Shown here: piece after piece, positions 6,776-14,814 of the stretch
Position numbering within the stretch: the stretch's first letter is position 1
Layout: every line of letters starts with the position of its first letter
Origin: Methanocella_A sp964548585
Lineage (GTDB): Archaea; Halobacteriota; Methanocellia; Methanocellales; Methanocellaceae
Direction: 5' to 3'
NCBI GenBank assembly: GCA_964548585.1
Contig: CAZJRS010000056.1
Coordinates: 1-23,522 of the forward strand
DNA: 23,522 bases
Program-made: the position numbers and the translations under genes
Notes under the pieces: generated by a model
Databases searched by the model: none
What the model was told of the DNA's origin: nothing
What the model saw: only the letters and a program-made list of their open reading frames with translations

Positions 6776-7609
6776 ATGGACGAACACGTCATTGAAGGCC
6801 TGGGCAAGGCCAGGATAGTCATCAGGGACGGTAAAGTCGTTGAAGTCGGAGAACCGCTGATCGGCTACTGCCCGATCTTTGACAAGCACCGGGGCATCAA
6901 GAAGCTGGATAAAGAATCCATCGCGCAGAACATGCAGTTCCGCATCGAAGACTTCGGCATGTGCACATCCCGGCGTGTCTTAAAGCTGAAAGACTTCCTT
7001 TCCTTTGGAGTATCGGAGATTATCTGCACGGCGATCACACTGGGACATGTCGATGCTGCAGTGATCGTCTGCGAAGGTACCGGCACGCTGGTCGTTACCG
7101 ACCCCGAGATGGTACAGGGCATCGGCGGACGGGTGTCCGGCCTGGTCAGCACCACACCCATACCGGAGATCATCGAGAAGATCGGAAAAGATAAGATCGT
7201 TGACCCGGCGACCGCAAAGATCGACCAGATCGCAGGCGTGACGAAGGCCATCGGCATGGGCTACAAGAACATCGCAGTATCAGTCATAAACGGTACCGGC
7301 GCCCGGATGATGAAGGAGCTGGAGAAGCAGCATCCCGGCGTTACGATCTACACCTTCGTCGTACACACGACAGGCATGTCCGAAAAGGAAGCCGAACTGG
7401 TCTATAGGTACGCCGACATAGCCACAGGCTGTGCCTCAAAGCATATCAGAGAATGCGGTGTGAAAAACAATGTGTACAAGGTCGGGGATTCCGTGCCGAT
7501 GTTTGGCGTTTCACTACGTGGAAAACACCTGATCGAGGAACGCATCAGGTTTACCGGCAAGGAGATCAAGCCGAATCCCGGTGCACCTCAACCTGATATC
7601 CTATTATAG
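6776..7609 (+). CDS. Methanogenesis marker protein 8 (DUF2099 family)
   Basis: 277 residues. The segments CPIFDKHRGI, EDFGMCTSRR and LSFGVSEIICTA match the family known as methanogenesis marker protein 8, which is found essentially only in methanogens and relatives. Its biochemical role is unsettled; marker proteins of this group are often tied to maturation of methyl-coenzyme M reductase or its cofactor. Several Cys (32, 63 and others) are available for cluster or metal binding. AGGTGA lies seven bases before the ATG. It is followed after 73 bases by a radical SAM gene on the same strand, so the two probably work together. Confidence 0.88.
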   Translation: MDEHVIEGLGKARIVIRDGKVVEVGEPLIGYCPIFDKHRGIKKLDKESIAQNMQFRIEDFGMCTSRRVLKLKDFLSFGVSEIICTAITLGHVDAAVIVCEGTGTLVVTDPEMVQGIGGRVSGLVSTTPIPEIIEKIGKDKIVDPATAKIDQIAGVTKAIGMGYKNIAVSVINGTGARMMKELEKQHPGVTIYTFVVHTTGMSEKEAELVYRYADIATGCASKHIRECGVKNNVYKVGDSVPMFGVSLRGKHLIEERIRFTGKEIKPNPGAPQPDILL

Positions 7610-7682
7610 ATCCGGGTAGTATTATGCGGTCCGATCGTAAAAGTACATCTGACATTAGTGCTAATAGCACAGCGGAGAGCAG

Positions 7683-8678
7683 ATGATGGAAGAGTCAGTC
7701 AAGAAGAAGGCAGAGCTCATAGAGGTGGGCGGCACTACTGTCGACGACAGCTTCCTGCCTTACAAGAGTAAGTCGACGGCAGGGCCGGGCGCAGGCCTGG
7801 AGTCAATCTTTGTCAACATCGACGGGCACCGGGTCAGGCTAGGCGTTCGCCAGTCGTCGAAGTTCAGCGCTACCCTGAAGGGCGAGGTAGTCACGATCTA
7901 CGCGGACGGGAAGGAGTACGCCCATGGCAAGCTCGAGCAGGCTATCTCCCACTGCCCCGGACAAGTATATATTACTGTCAGCGAGCGCTGTGTATTCGAC
8001 TGCAAGTTCTGCCCGGTACCGAAGCTGCAGGGTAAGATCAAGTCGGACGCCCAGGTCCTGGACCTGGTCAGAGAAGGCATGAAGAGCCCGGAGTTGTCAG
8101 CCATCTCCATCACCTCTGGCGTGTGGACCACCCCGGAAGAAGAAGCGGAAAGAATTGCCAGAGTAGTGAAGCTAATCAAACAGGAGCTTGGTAACAGGAA
8201 TATCCCGATCGGCGTCTCGATCTATGCCACGGACGATTCATCCGAGTTGCTGAAAGAGGCGGGGGCCGTAGAGGTTAAGTACAACATCGAGACGGTAGAC
8301 AGGGAAATCTTCAATAAAGTCTGCCCGGGCCTGTCTTTTGACTATATCGTTCAGTCTCTGGAACATGCGGTAGACATCTTCGGCCGCAACCACGTGTTCT
8401 CCAACATCCTCATAGGGATGGGCGAGTCAGACGAGACAATCCTGGAGGGGATGGACATGCTGGCGAGCAAAGGTGTCATCCCCATCCTGAGAAAGACTAA
8501 CCCTCACCCGCTCCGGGCCGGGGAGATCACGATCGAGCCCATCACCGCCGCCAGGCTCCTCAGGCTTGCCCGGGAACAGCGTCGCATTCTGGATCAGTAT
8601 GGCCTGGACCCGGTACAGGCTTTGACTGGTTGCGTGCCGTGTACGGGGTGCGATATTACCCCTATGATCGATATTTAG
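7683..8678 (+). CDS. Radical SAM protein, methanogenesis-associated
   Basis: 331 residues. The SAM-cluster motif is CVFDCKFC (Cys103, 107 and 110, CX3CX2C), preceded by a roughly 95-residue N-terminal domain. The core continues with SITSGVWTTPEEE (a GGE-like region), VKYNIETVD and NILIGMGESDE, a biotin-synthase-like half-barrel layout. The C-terminus carries a second Cys cluster, GCVPCTGC (Cys317, 320 and 323), which could bind an auxiliary cluster. It is not the methanogenesis marker 10 arginine methylase by size. The pairing with marker protein 8 suggests a modification or cofactor step connected with methanogenesis, but the substrate is unknown. GGAG lies about eight bases before the start; ATG 7683 and ATG 7686 are both possible. 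Confidence 0.85.
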   Translation: MMEESVKKKAELIEVGGTTVDDSFLPYKSKSTAGPGAGLESIFVNIDGHRVRLGVRQSSKFSATLKGEVVTIYADGKEYAHGKLEQAISHCPGQVYITVSERCVFDCKFCPVPKLQGKIKSDAQVLDLVREGMKSPELSAISITSGVWTTPEEEAERIARVVKLIKQELGNRNIPIGVSIYATDDSSELLKEAGAVEVKYNIETVDREIFNKVCPGLSFDYIVQSLEHAVDIFGRNHVFSNILIGMGESDETILEGMDMLASKGVIPILRKTNPHPLRAGEITIEPITAARLLRLAREQRRILDQYGLDPVQALTGCVPCTGCDITPMIDI

Positions 8679-8910
8679 GTCCGCCCGAACCACTTGATGA
8701 CCCCGCCTGTGAGTAAAGAAAATGGGCTGATGCAGGCCTGCAAGTCAGCGATCATGTACACCGTCCCGTGAATTCCGCGACAGATTCGGAAATGTTAAAC
8801 CATAGAATCGGTGCAGCTGCCGATTCCCGTCTCGTTTCCGGGAAACATATATGCGCCCGGTACCATCCTGATGTGGTTAAGGATGGCATAAAAAAGGGGA
8901 TGGTGTATAC
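8679..8910. other. Intergenic region with two hairpins and a promoter
   Basis: No gene is seen. GAATCGG (8805-8811) pairs perfectly with CCGATTC (8820-8826) across an 8-base loop. GTTTCC-G-GGAAAC (8834-8846) is a perfect palindrome around one base. GCATAAAAAAG (about 8886-8896) is TATA-like, about 20 bases before the ATG at 8911. The hairpins may be a terminator for the radical SAM gene, an operator or a small RNA. Confidence 0.4.
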
Positions 8911-9291
8911 ATGGACCTGTTCAGGATCGCTCCTGACCTGCCCGACGAGAATGAGGCGGTTGAAAGACTAAGGACATTTGGCGAGTATGTATCAGAATAC
9001 GTACAGATACCGGAGCACCGCCGGCTGTTCATCCGGCTGTCCCGCCTGCTGCGGATCACATGCAGGATCAGTGAGAGCTGGAGATTCATGTACAGGGAGC
9101 AGGCTATCGCAGAGCTGACCGAAGTCATGAATAGCCTTCACGAGTTAGAAGCCGAAGCAGACCAGGTCCCGGACACCATGCTGAGGGAGCACGCTTTCGA
9201 CTGGATCGATGCGATCGCGTATATGCGCAGATCGGTAGCGGAAGAGGTTCGGTGGGACGTCGAGACGACCAACGCCGGTGAAGCATTGTAA
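8911..9291 (+). CDS. Hypothetical helical protein
   Basis: 126 residues, rich in Glu, Arg and Leu, and predicted by eye to be almost wholly helical. There is no signal peptide, membrane segment or Cys pair. I do not recognise a family. The start has a TATA-like AT stretch about 20 bases upstream and a weak GGTG ribosome site. Codon use resembles its neighbours and the reading frame is clean. It is followed after 15 bases by another small gene in the same direction; the two look like one transcription unit. Confidence 0.65.
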   Translation: MDLFRIAPDLPDENEAVERLRTFGEYVSEYVQIPEHRRLFIRLSRLLRITCRISESWRFMYREQAIAELTEVMNSLHELEAEADQVPDTMLREHAFDWIDAIAYMRRSVAEEVRWDVETTNAGEAL

Positions 9292-9306
9292 AAATCAAGG
9301 GATATT

Positions 9307-9516
9307 ATGATAGGCAATACACAGCTATACGAAGAGAACGATGAGGAAGAACTCATAGTGCCCGAGGCCCGCATCGGACCGGCAGAATTTGCCATCGCAA
9401 TACGGCGGCTATACAGCGCTGAGTTCAACCACAACCAGGATGCCGCATGGTTCCGCCGCATGCGCAGACTCCACAACGAGCAGATGCTCGTCGCCTGCTA
9501 CGGTAGCTTAAATTAA
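9307..9516 (+). CDS. Hypothetical small protein
   Basis: 69 residues, with an acidic N-terminus (EENDEEELIVPEARIGP) followed by an aromatic and Arg-rich helical part (AWFRRMRRLHNEQML). No family is recognised. AAGGGA lies five bases before the ATG, and the gene follows the 126-residue gene by 15 bases. Its stop is only 10 bases from the stop of the convergent thiI gene. The charge pattern would suit a small protein-binding or nucleic-acid-binding partner, but that is a guess. Confidence 0.6.
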   Translation: MIGNTQLYEENDEEELIVPEARIGPAEFAIAIRRLYSAEFNHNQDAAWFRRMRRLHNEQMLVACYGSLN

Positions 9517-9526
9517 AATTTCATAA

Positions 9527-10705
9527 TCATTTGATCTCCACGACCTCAGCGTTCTCCACTTCATACCGGACCAGTTCGTTGAAATCGAACAGCTCGTTCT
9601 CCATGCGGACGACTTCGTCGAGCCGGCCGTGGATGGAGGGATGCTTAGGGACGGCCTGGCAGCCGCCGGCTTTCTGGATGGAAATGTCGAAGGTGCCGAT
9701 CTTCTTTGCGATGGTCATGATCTCCTCTTTGTCCAGGCCTATGAGTGGGTGATAAATGGGGAAGTCTACGTCGTAGGCTTCTGCCATCATGTTCTCGGAT
9801 GTCTGGGAGGCTACCTGGCCCAGTGAGGAGCCGGTGATGATACCATGGGCACCGTGTTTCTCGGCGATCACTCTGGCTACCTTGTACATGAGGTGCTTAC
9901 AGAACACACACGTGTACTTTTGATTTCCTTTTTCGATGAACGCCTTCAGGTTGCTGCCATGTGGGGCGATATACATGTTCATCCGGTGCCCGGGGGCCCA
10001 TTCGTGGAGCTTACGGACAAGCTCTATTGCCTTATTCTTCGCATCCTCACCCAGGTAGGGGGTGTTATCCATGTACAAAGGGATGATCTCACAGCCCCGC
10101 TTCATCATGAGCCAGGTGGCTACAGGTGAGTCGATGCCGCCGGAGACCAGCGCCACCATCCGGCCCTGGCTGCCCACGGGCATGCCGCCTACACCTTTGA
10201 CGATATTGGTGAAAATGTATGATCCGGTATCCCTGATTTCCACGTGGATGGCGTGGTCCGGGTTTTTCAGGTTAACCCTCGGGTGCCGGTCGATGACCGC
10301 GTTGAACACGGCATCGCCGCAGATACGACCGATATCCTGGGATGTAAAGTCGTGCCTGTTCCCCCCGGAGTGTCTGGCCATGATGCCGAAGGACTGACCC
10401 TCCTGGATGAGTTCCCTGCCAAAAGCCGCTGCTACGGCACATGCTTCGTCCAGTGTCGGCCCTGTGGATACGGCAGGACTGCAAGAGACCACTCCGAAGA
10501 CCTTGCTGACTGAAGCCGGAGCTCTGGCATCGAAGGTTTTAACGAAGATCCGGCCACGTTCCCTGACGATTCCCCCATGGACGATCTGATCCTGGTCAAG
10601 CATCGCCTGGAGATTTTTTATCAGCATCTCCTCGTACTTCTTCCTGATCTGGTCGCTTTTGATGGCGATTTCGCCGTAGCGAACGATGACAATATTGAAA
10701 TCCAT
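9527..10705 (-). CDS. thiI: tRNA 4-thiouridine synthetase ThiI (archaeal, CxxC type)
   Basis: 392 residues: an N-terminal ferredoxin-like region, a THUMP domain, then a PP-loop ATPase domain with SGGIDSP (188-194). It lacks the C-terminal rhodanese domain of E. coli ThiI. Instead it has Cys266 and Cys269 (TCVFCKH) and Cys349 (GGCQAVPKHP), one residue off the three Cys reported to hold a [3Fe-4S] cluster in Methanococcus maripaludis ThiI. It makes s4U at position 8 of tRNA, with sulfur delivered without a rhodanese Cys. ACGGGGA lies shortly before the ATG. An AAATATAC-like TATA region lies about 85 bases upstream. It is convergent with the small gene at 9307. Confidence 0.95.
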   Translation of the reverse strand: MDFNIVIVRYGEIAIKSDQIRKKYEEMLIKNLQAMLDQDQIVHGGIVRERGRIFVKTFDARAPASVSKVFGVVSCSPAVSTGPTLDEACAVAAAFGRELIQEGQSFGIMARHSGGNRHDFTSQDIGRICGDAVFNAVIDRHPRVNLKNPDHAIHVEIRDTGSYIFTNIVKGVGGMPVGSQGRMVALVSGGIDSPVATWLMMKRGCEIIPLYMDNTPYLGEDAKNKAIELVRKLHEWAPGHRMNMYIAPHGSNLKAFIEKGNQKYTCVFCKHLMYKVARVIAEKHGAHGIITGSSLGQVASQTSENMMAEAYDVDFPIYHPLIGLDKEEIMTIAKKIGTFDISIQKAGGCQAVPKHPSIHGRLDEVVRMENELFDFNELVRYEVENAEVVEIK

Positions 10706-10874
10706 GAAAGTATCCCCGTGAAAGATGCTCGTGCGGCTGCTATTTCGCCAGCGCCGTCTACGACGTATCTGATAATGTGCTACTCCCGTATATTTTCAGC
10801 GCATTGAATTGTACTATCCCGGGGAACCAGAGGTGATATAAGCGCGTAATTCGTCATTAGAGACAGGGAACGAT

Positions 10875-11426
10875 ATGGACTACAGCATTCAAGGCGGAGA
10901 CACCGTTATGGGAAGTCAGGTATTTCTCGTAGTTATCTTGATCATCTTACTGCTACAGCTGCGGGAGCGCAAAGTCCGCCTGTGGTCGATGATCCTGATG
11001 CCGGCCATGATGCTGCTGGTCACCGCCGGGGTGATATCGTTAGAGCTGAGCGCCGGTCCGGTAGCCTGGCTGGTCATGCTTGCCGGGTTCGTCCTGGGTG
11101 CGGCTGTGGGCCTATTCATCGCTTCGCGCCTGCACCTGAAGATCGATGCGGACGGCTCCATGGTGATGAGGGGCTCGCTGCTGGCCGTGGGCGCATGGGC
11201 GGTTATTTTGCTCGCAAAGGTTTACGGTAAAGACCTTATGGCAGGCACGGGCCTGGTCGATTTGAACCTGCTGACCTCGGCATTTCTCGCCATGACGCTG
11301 GGCACGATGATCTTCCGCCGGGGCTACACGTACTACCGGTTCATGCAAATGAAGAAAGCGCCGGACCTAGGGGAGTCTGTACAACAGCCAGTGGATACCG
11401 CCCCGTATACAAAGAATAAAAAATAG
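10875..11426 (+). CDS. Four-helix membrane protein, CcdC-like (DUF1453)
   Basis: 183 residues with four hydrophobic segments. LQLRERKVRLWSMILMPAMM, a mid-protein LHLKIDADGSMVMRGS hairpin and a final RRGYTYYRF are typical of the CcdC / DUF1453 family as I remember it. In Bacillus a relative lies in a cytochrome c biogenesis locus, but no such gene is seen here and the role is unknown. A GATATAAG box (10834-10841) fits a transcript start near 10864. The ATG at 10908 has a better ribosome site (GGCGGAG, 10892-10898) and would start just before helix 1, so the protein may be 11 residues shorter. Confidence 0.7.
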   Translation: MDYSIQGGDTVMGSQVFLVVILIILLLQLRERKVRLWSMILMPAMMLLVTAGVISLELSAGPVAWLVMLAGFVLGAAVGLFIASRLHLKIDADGSMVMRGSLLAVGAWAVILLAKVYGKDLMAGTGLVDLNLLTSAFLAMTLGTMIFRRGYTYYRFMQMKKAPDLGESVQQPVDTAPYTKNKK

Positions 11427-11435
11427 GAAAACAGC

Positions 11436-11452
11436 GGGGGTTGTCTGCCCCC
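11436..11452. terminator. GC hairpin between convergent genes
   Basis: GGGGG (11436-11440) and CCCCC (11448-11452) pair across a 7-base loop. The hairpin lies between the stops of two convergent genes (11426 and 11463), a position suited to a shared terminator. Confidence 0.45.
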
Positions 11453-11462
11453 ATTCAATAAT

Positions 11463-11870
11463 TCACGATACTTGCACAAGTATCGAGAAGGTGTCCGTGA
11501 CATTCCCGTCAGGCCCGTTTAGATATGCGATGAACGACTGGTTGCCTGTGGCAAGCGTCTTGATGAGCCACGTCTGGTTGCCGCCGGCTCCGATCAGATC
11601 GCTGTCAGGGATAAACTCGTCACAGATGATCTTTAGCCCCGAAGACGTTTTGTTAGTATAGACATAACCAGTGCTGGGGTTCTCCGGTAAGCTTACGATG
11701 AACAGGCTATTGTCGTTTACGGAAACCGCCTCTTTATCGAAGCTCTCGTTAATCAGCGGGACGCATACCGGCGTTCTGTTTACTGCGGAGTACGCGTACG
11801 TAGCCCCGAGGCTCAACAGGATGATGGCGATAGCTATAATCGCCACGTGCTTAAAATTCATCTTACCCAT
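11463..11870 (-). CDS. Membrane-anchored chagasin-type cysteine protease inhibitor, single domain
   Basis: 135 residues. An N-terminal hydrophobic helix (about 9-28) serves as signal or anchor. The remainder is one chagasin-like (inhibitor family I42) beta-sandwich: the first inhibitory loop is NPSTGY (64-69) and the second GAGGNQTW (94-101). The third loop, normally R-P-W/F, is absent; the region reads AYLNGPDGN. Chagasins block papain-like proteases by inserting these loops in the active-site cleft, so loss of one loop may weaken or alter specificity. GAGGA lies just before the ATG at 11870; an in-frame ATG at 11861 is less well spaced. AT-rich TATA sequence lies about 35 bases upstream. 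Confidence 0.78.
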   Translation of the reverse strand: MGKMNFKHVAIIAIAIILLSLGATYAYSAVNRTPVCVPLINESFDKEAVSVNDNSLFIVSLPENPSTGYVYTNKTSSGLKIICDEFIPDSDLIGAGGNQTWLIKTLATGNQSFIAYLNGPDGNVTDTFSILVQVS

Positions 11871-12041
11871 TCCATTCCTCGACTAATAATATTTATGTTA
11901 ATATATAATTATATGGAAAAGATGTTATCGGGTAAGCAGCTACATTCGCTAAAAAAGCGCAAAATAGGTAGAGCCAGCGGCGTTGGAAACTGCCGGAAGA
12001 AAAAAGATAAGGGGAGGACAGAGTTGCTTCTGCCACCCGCT
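11871..12041. other. Intergenic, AT-rich promoter and T-run terminator
   Basis: No gene is supported. The left end (about 11890-11915) is AT-rich and holds the promoter of the gene starting at 11870. Near 11998-12010 the minus strand has a T6 run (TTATCTTTTTTCTTCC) that would end transcription of the lipoprotein gene stopping at 12042. Confidence 0.4.
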
Positions 12042-12824
12042 TCAGACGATGCTGATTTTTAAAGTATAGATGGTCTCGTTGCCGAAGGTCGGCTCCCAGG
12101 AGCGCTTGTAGGTCCCGTTGAAGGTCTGATTACCCTCGCCAGTGGCCGTAACTTCCCACGTGTGGTTTCCACCTGCACCAACCATGCCAGGAGCACCGCC
12201 CTGGACGTAGCCTGCGTCACTGACGTTTAGTCCGCTTGTGGCGCTGGTGTTCCACTGGAATCCGGTACTGGGATTCTCGTTCAGTACAATAGCAATGGTA
12301 TTGCCTTTGCTGACAGTGACAGTCTGATTATCGTTGGCCTCGGTATAGGTCATCATGGAAGTAGCACCTGCAGCGGTAATGTTAAGAGAATAGGTGGTCT
12401 CGTTGCCGAAAGTCGGCTCGAACGGCCTCTTGTAAACGGCATTAAAGGTCTGCGCAGCACTGTCGTTCGTCTTCAGTTCCCAGGTCCGAACGCCGCCGGC
12501 TCCGGGCATGCTGCCGTTGCTTGCAAAGCTCGTGTTGATCAGCTCAAGCCCTGGCGTCAATGTCCAGTTCCACGAGTAGCCTGTGGTGGGGTTCTCGCTC
12601 AGGCTGACGTTAAAGGTCGTTCCCGTCGCAAGCTGGACGATCTTGCCGTTGTCAGCCTCGCCGAAGGATGATATCGGTGTGGTAGTCTCCCCGGGGACAG
12701 CCGTCGGAGAGGCTACTGCCGTCGGAGTAGATGTTGGTACTGTTGTTGGATTTGTACATCCCGCAACGATTGCGGCGATAGCGACCAAAGAAATAGTAAT
12801 CGCAAAAATGATCTTGTTCTTCAA
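12042..12824 (-). CDS. Lipoprotein with two tandem chagasin-type protease inhibitor domains
   Basis: 260 residues. A lipoprotein signal ends in IVAGC (Cys23), followed by a Thr/Pro/Ser linker (about 24-52) that extends the domains from the membrane. Domain 1 (about 54-150) has NPTTGY, GAGG and KRPF. Domain 2 (about 158-260) has NPSTGF, GAGG and KRSW. All three inhibitory loops of family I42 are present in domain 1, and domain 2 has Ser for Pro in the last. It probably protects the cell surface against foreign or own papain-like proteases. The start is TTG; AAGGTGA at 12829-12835 is well placed and supports it. A TATA-like AT stretch lies at about 12851-12862. Confidence 0.88.
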   Translation of the reverse strand: MKNKIIFAITISLVAIAAIVAGCTNPTTVPTSTPTAVASPTAVPGETTTPISSFGEADNGKIVQLATGTTFNVSLSENPTTGYSWNWTLTPGLELINTSFASNGSMPGAGGVRTWELKTNDSAAQTFNAVYKRPFEPTFGNETTYSLNITAAGATSMMTYTEANDNQTVTVSKGNTIAIVLNENPSTGFQWNTSATSGLNVSDAGYVQGGAPGMVGAGGNHTWEVTATGEGNQTFNGTYKRSWEPTFGNETIYTLKISIV

Positions 12825-12972
12825 ACTTTCACCTTATGAATATCTAGGCTATGTATATTTAGATATTGTTATTACTACGGTTAAATTAGTAGTTATAAAT
12901 AGGTAATTTGATATTTAGTATAAAATGATAACAATGTTAAAAAAGGCATAACTGTAGGGTTTTGTGAAATAT

Positions 12973-13000
12973 AAAAAAGATGGCATCCTTCGGTGCCATC
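12973..13000 (-). terminator. Terminator of the dap operon
   Basis: GATGGCA (12979-12985) and TGCCATC (12994-13000) form a perfect 7-bp stem with an 8-base loop. On the minus strand a T6 run (12973-12978) follows. It lies 25 bases past the dapB stop and is the clearest hairpin-plus-T terminator in the window. Confidence 0.75.
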
Positions 13001-13024
13001 ATCGATCGATGTCCCCTGTGAAAA

Positions 13025-13795
13025 TTATTCTTTGAACATGTCGTCCATGGAGTAGATGCCCGGCTTCTGTGCGACGAGCCACCGGCCAGCCTTGACCGCA
13101 CCGGAGGCAAACATCTGCCTGGTGTGGGCCTGGTGCCTGATCTCGATACGCTCGCCATCGCAGGCAAACAGGACAGTGTGGTCTCCCACGATGTCACCGC
13201 CCCTTACTGCATGAATGCCGATCTCGCCACCGCTTCGCGGTGATAAGCCTTCACGCCCGTAAATGTACTTCGGCTTTTCAGCCAACGCAGACGAGATCAC
13301 GTCAGCAGCCTTAAGCGCAGTACCGCTGGGGGCGTCCTTCTTCTTGTTGTGGTGGGCCTCGATGATCTCGATGTCGCAGTCTTCCAGGCGCTTTGCCGCT
13401 TCGCGGAGCAACTTCAGGAATACCTGGACGCCTACCGAATAGTTCGGGGAGATGATCGCCCGTATCCCGCCGGATTCGATAATTTTCTTCAGTTCGGCTT
13501 TCTGTGCATCGTCGATGCCTGTGGTGCCGATGACGACGTTGACACCGCTGGCTGCTGCCGCTTTGACGTTGCCGACAACTGCGGCTGCGATAGTAAAATC
13601 GATCAGCACGTCGGGCTTAACAGCTTTCAGGACTTTTTCAATGTCGGAGACACTGGAAACTGTTATCTTACCCACCTGCTTGCCGGCCGAGAGATCGAAG
13701 CCGGCGACGAGCTCCATATCGGGCTGGGCGAGCACCGTGTCGGAGATCATCGTACCCATCCGGCCGTTGATGCCGGTGATTGCTACTTTAACCAA
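13025..13795 (-). CDS. dapB: 4-hydroxy-tetrahydrodipicolinate reductase
   Basis: About 256 residues. The nucleotide-binding loop is GINGRMG (8-14), and the signature EAHHNKKKDAPSGTA carries the His pair (148, 149) and Lys152 used in catalysis. It reduces hydroxy-tetrahydrodipicolinate with NAD(P)H, the second dedicated lysine step, acting directly after DapA. Two starts compete. GTG at 13804 overlaps the dapA stop (GTGA) but almost abuts the ribosome site. TTG at 13795 stands eight bases after AAGGAG and gives the normal MVKVAITG beginning, so it is preferred. Last gene of the rps17e-dapA-dapA-dapB operon; a terminator follows. Confidence 0.94.
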   Translation of the reverse strand: MVKVAITGINGRMGTMISDTVLAQPDMELVAGFDLSAGKQVGKITVSSVSDIEKVLKAVKPDVLIDFTIAAAVVGNVKAAAASGVNVVIGTTGIDDAQKAELKKIIESGGIRAIISPNYSVGVQVFLKLLREAAKRLEDCDIEIIEAHHNKKKDAPSGTALKAADVISSALAEKPKYIYGREGLSPRSGGEIGIHAVRGGDIVGDHTVLFACDGERIEIRHQAHTRQMFASGAVKAGRWLVAQKPGIYSMDDMFKE

Positions 13796-13800
13796 AATGA

Positions 13801-14757
13801 TCACTCCTTCTTACTGATAATGACGGGTTTTACTTTCTTCGCTATGCCAGAGGTTTTAACCCCCAGGGAATTCAACGCCGCTTCCAGCGCCTTTTTATTA
13901 TCCGGGGCCAGCTCCGTGAGCGGAAGCCTGACCGGGCCCGCCGCCAGGCCCATCATGTTCGCCGCTGCCTTCACGGGGATCGGGTTGATCTCGAGGAATA
14001 GGCTACGCATGACCTGGCTGAGGTGGAAGTAGATGTCGAGAGCTTTTTTATTGTTGCCCTCAGCCTGGGCTTTGACCATGGCGCAAAATTCTCTCGGCAG
14101 AATGTTAGCGGTGACCGACACCGAGCCGGCTCCGCCCACGGACATTACTGGGATTGTCAGGGGATCGTCTCCGGATAGCACGGTAAAGGGCTTGTGTCTG
14201 TTTCTCGTAAGTTCGACGATATCGGCGATCTGAGTTAAAATACCGCTCCCTTCTTTGATGCCGACGATGTTGTCCACCTTCGCCAGCTCAGCCACTGTGG
14301 AAGGTGCCATATTGATGCCGGTCCTCCCGGGATTATTGTAGAGGATGAGGGGGATATCGACCTTATCGGCGACGGTCCGGTAATGTAAGATCTGGCCTGC
14401 TGCCCCGGGTTTATTGTAGTACGGCGTGATCAACATCGCGCCGGCAGCGCCCGCATCTTTCGCGTACCTGGTAAGCTCTACTGCTTCCCGGGTGTTATTG
14501 GACCCCGACCCGCCAATGACCGGAACCTTGCGCTTGTTCTTGTCAGCCTGATCAACGGCGATCACGAGAAGGCGTTTCTGTTCATCGAAAGTCAGCGTCG
14601 CCGCCTCCCCCGTATTACCGCAAGGGATAATGCCGTCGACACCTCCAGCTATGACGTAGTCGATGTTACGGCGGAAACCGGCCTCGTCGATCTCGCCGCG
14701 CTTATTAAAAGGAGTAATGAGGGCAGGATAAACACCCTTGAACGTCTTGAGCTTCAT
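13801..14757 (-). CDS. dapA: Dihydrodipicolinate synthase family protein, second copy
   Basis: 318 residues, a TIM-barrel class I aldolase. The Schiff-base Lys is in VGIKEGSG (Lys168), the catalytic Tyr in LYNNPGRTG (Tyr140), the paired Tyr in TPYYNKP (Tyr114) and the carboxylate-binding Arg in GRTG (Arg145). The motif normally GTTGE reads CGNTGEAATL, so the first Thr (E. coli Thr44, part of the proton-relay triad) is Asn48. It lies 57 bases behind the first copy and overlaps the dapB region by 4 bases if the GTG start is used. It may be DHDPS with altered activity, a regulatory partner in a mixed tetramer, or a different aldolase. AGGA precedes the ATG at moderate spacing. Confidence 0.85.
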   Translation of the reverse strand: MKLKTFKGVYPALITPFNKRGEIDEAGFRRNIDYVIAGGVDGIIPCGNTGEAATLTFDEQKRLLVIAVDQADKNKRKVPVIGGSGSNNTREAVELTRYAKDAGAAGAMLITPYYNKPGAAGQILHYRTVADKVDIPLILYNNPGRTGINMAPSTVAELAKVDNIVGIKEGSGILTQIADIVELTRNRHKPFTVLSGDDPLTIPVMSVGGAGSVSVTANILPREFCAMVKAQAEGNNKKALDIYFHLSQVMRSLFLEINPIPVKAAANMMGLAAGPVRLPLTELAPDNKKALEAALNSLGVKTSGIAKKVKPVIISKKE

Positions 14758-14814
14758 CGCGAGATCCTACCCGTAGACACATCGTCATGTTTACTGCTAG
14801 CAAGCATGGGAAGT

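Noticed and set aside
8768..8971. 67-codon frame upstream of the 126-residue gene
   Set aside because: Crosses two hairpins and the promoter and overlaps the better-supported gene.
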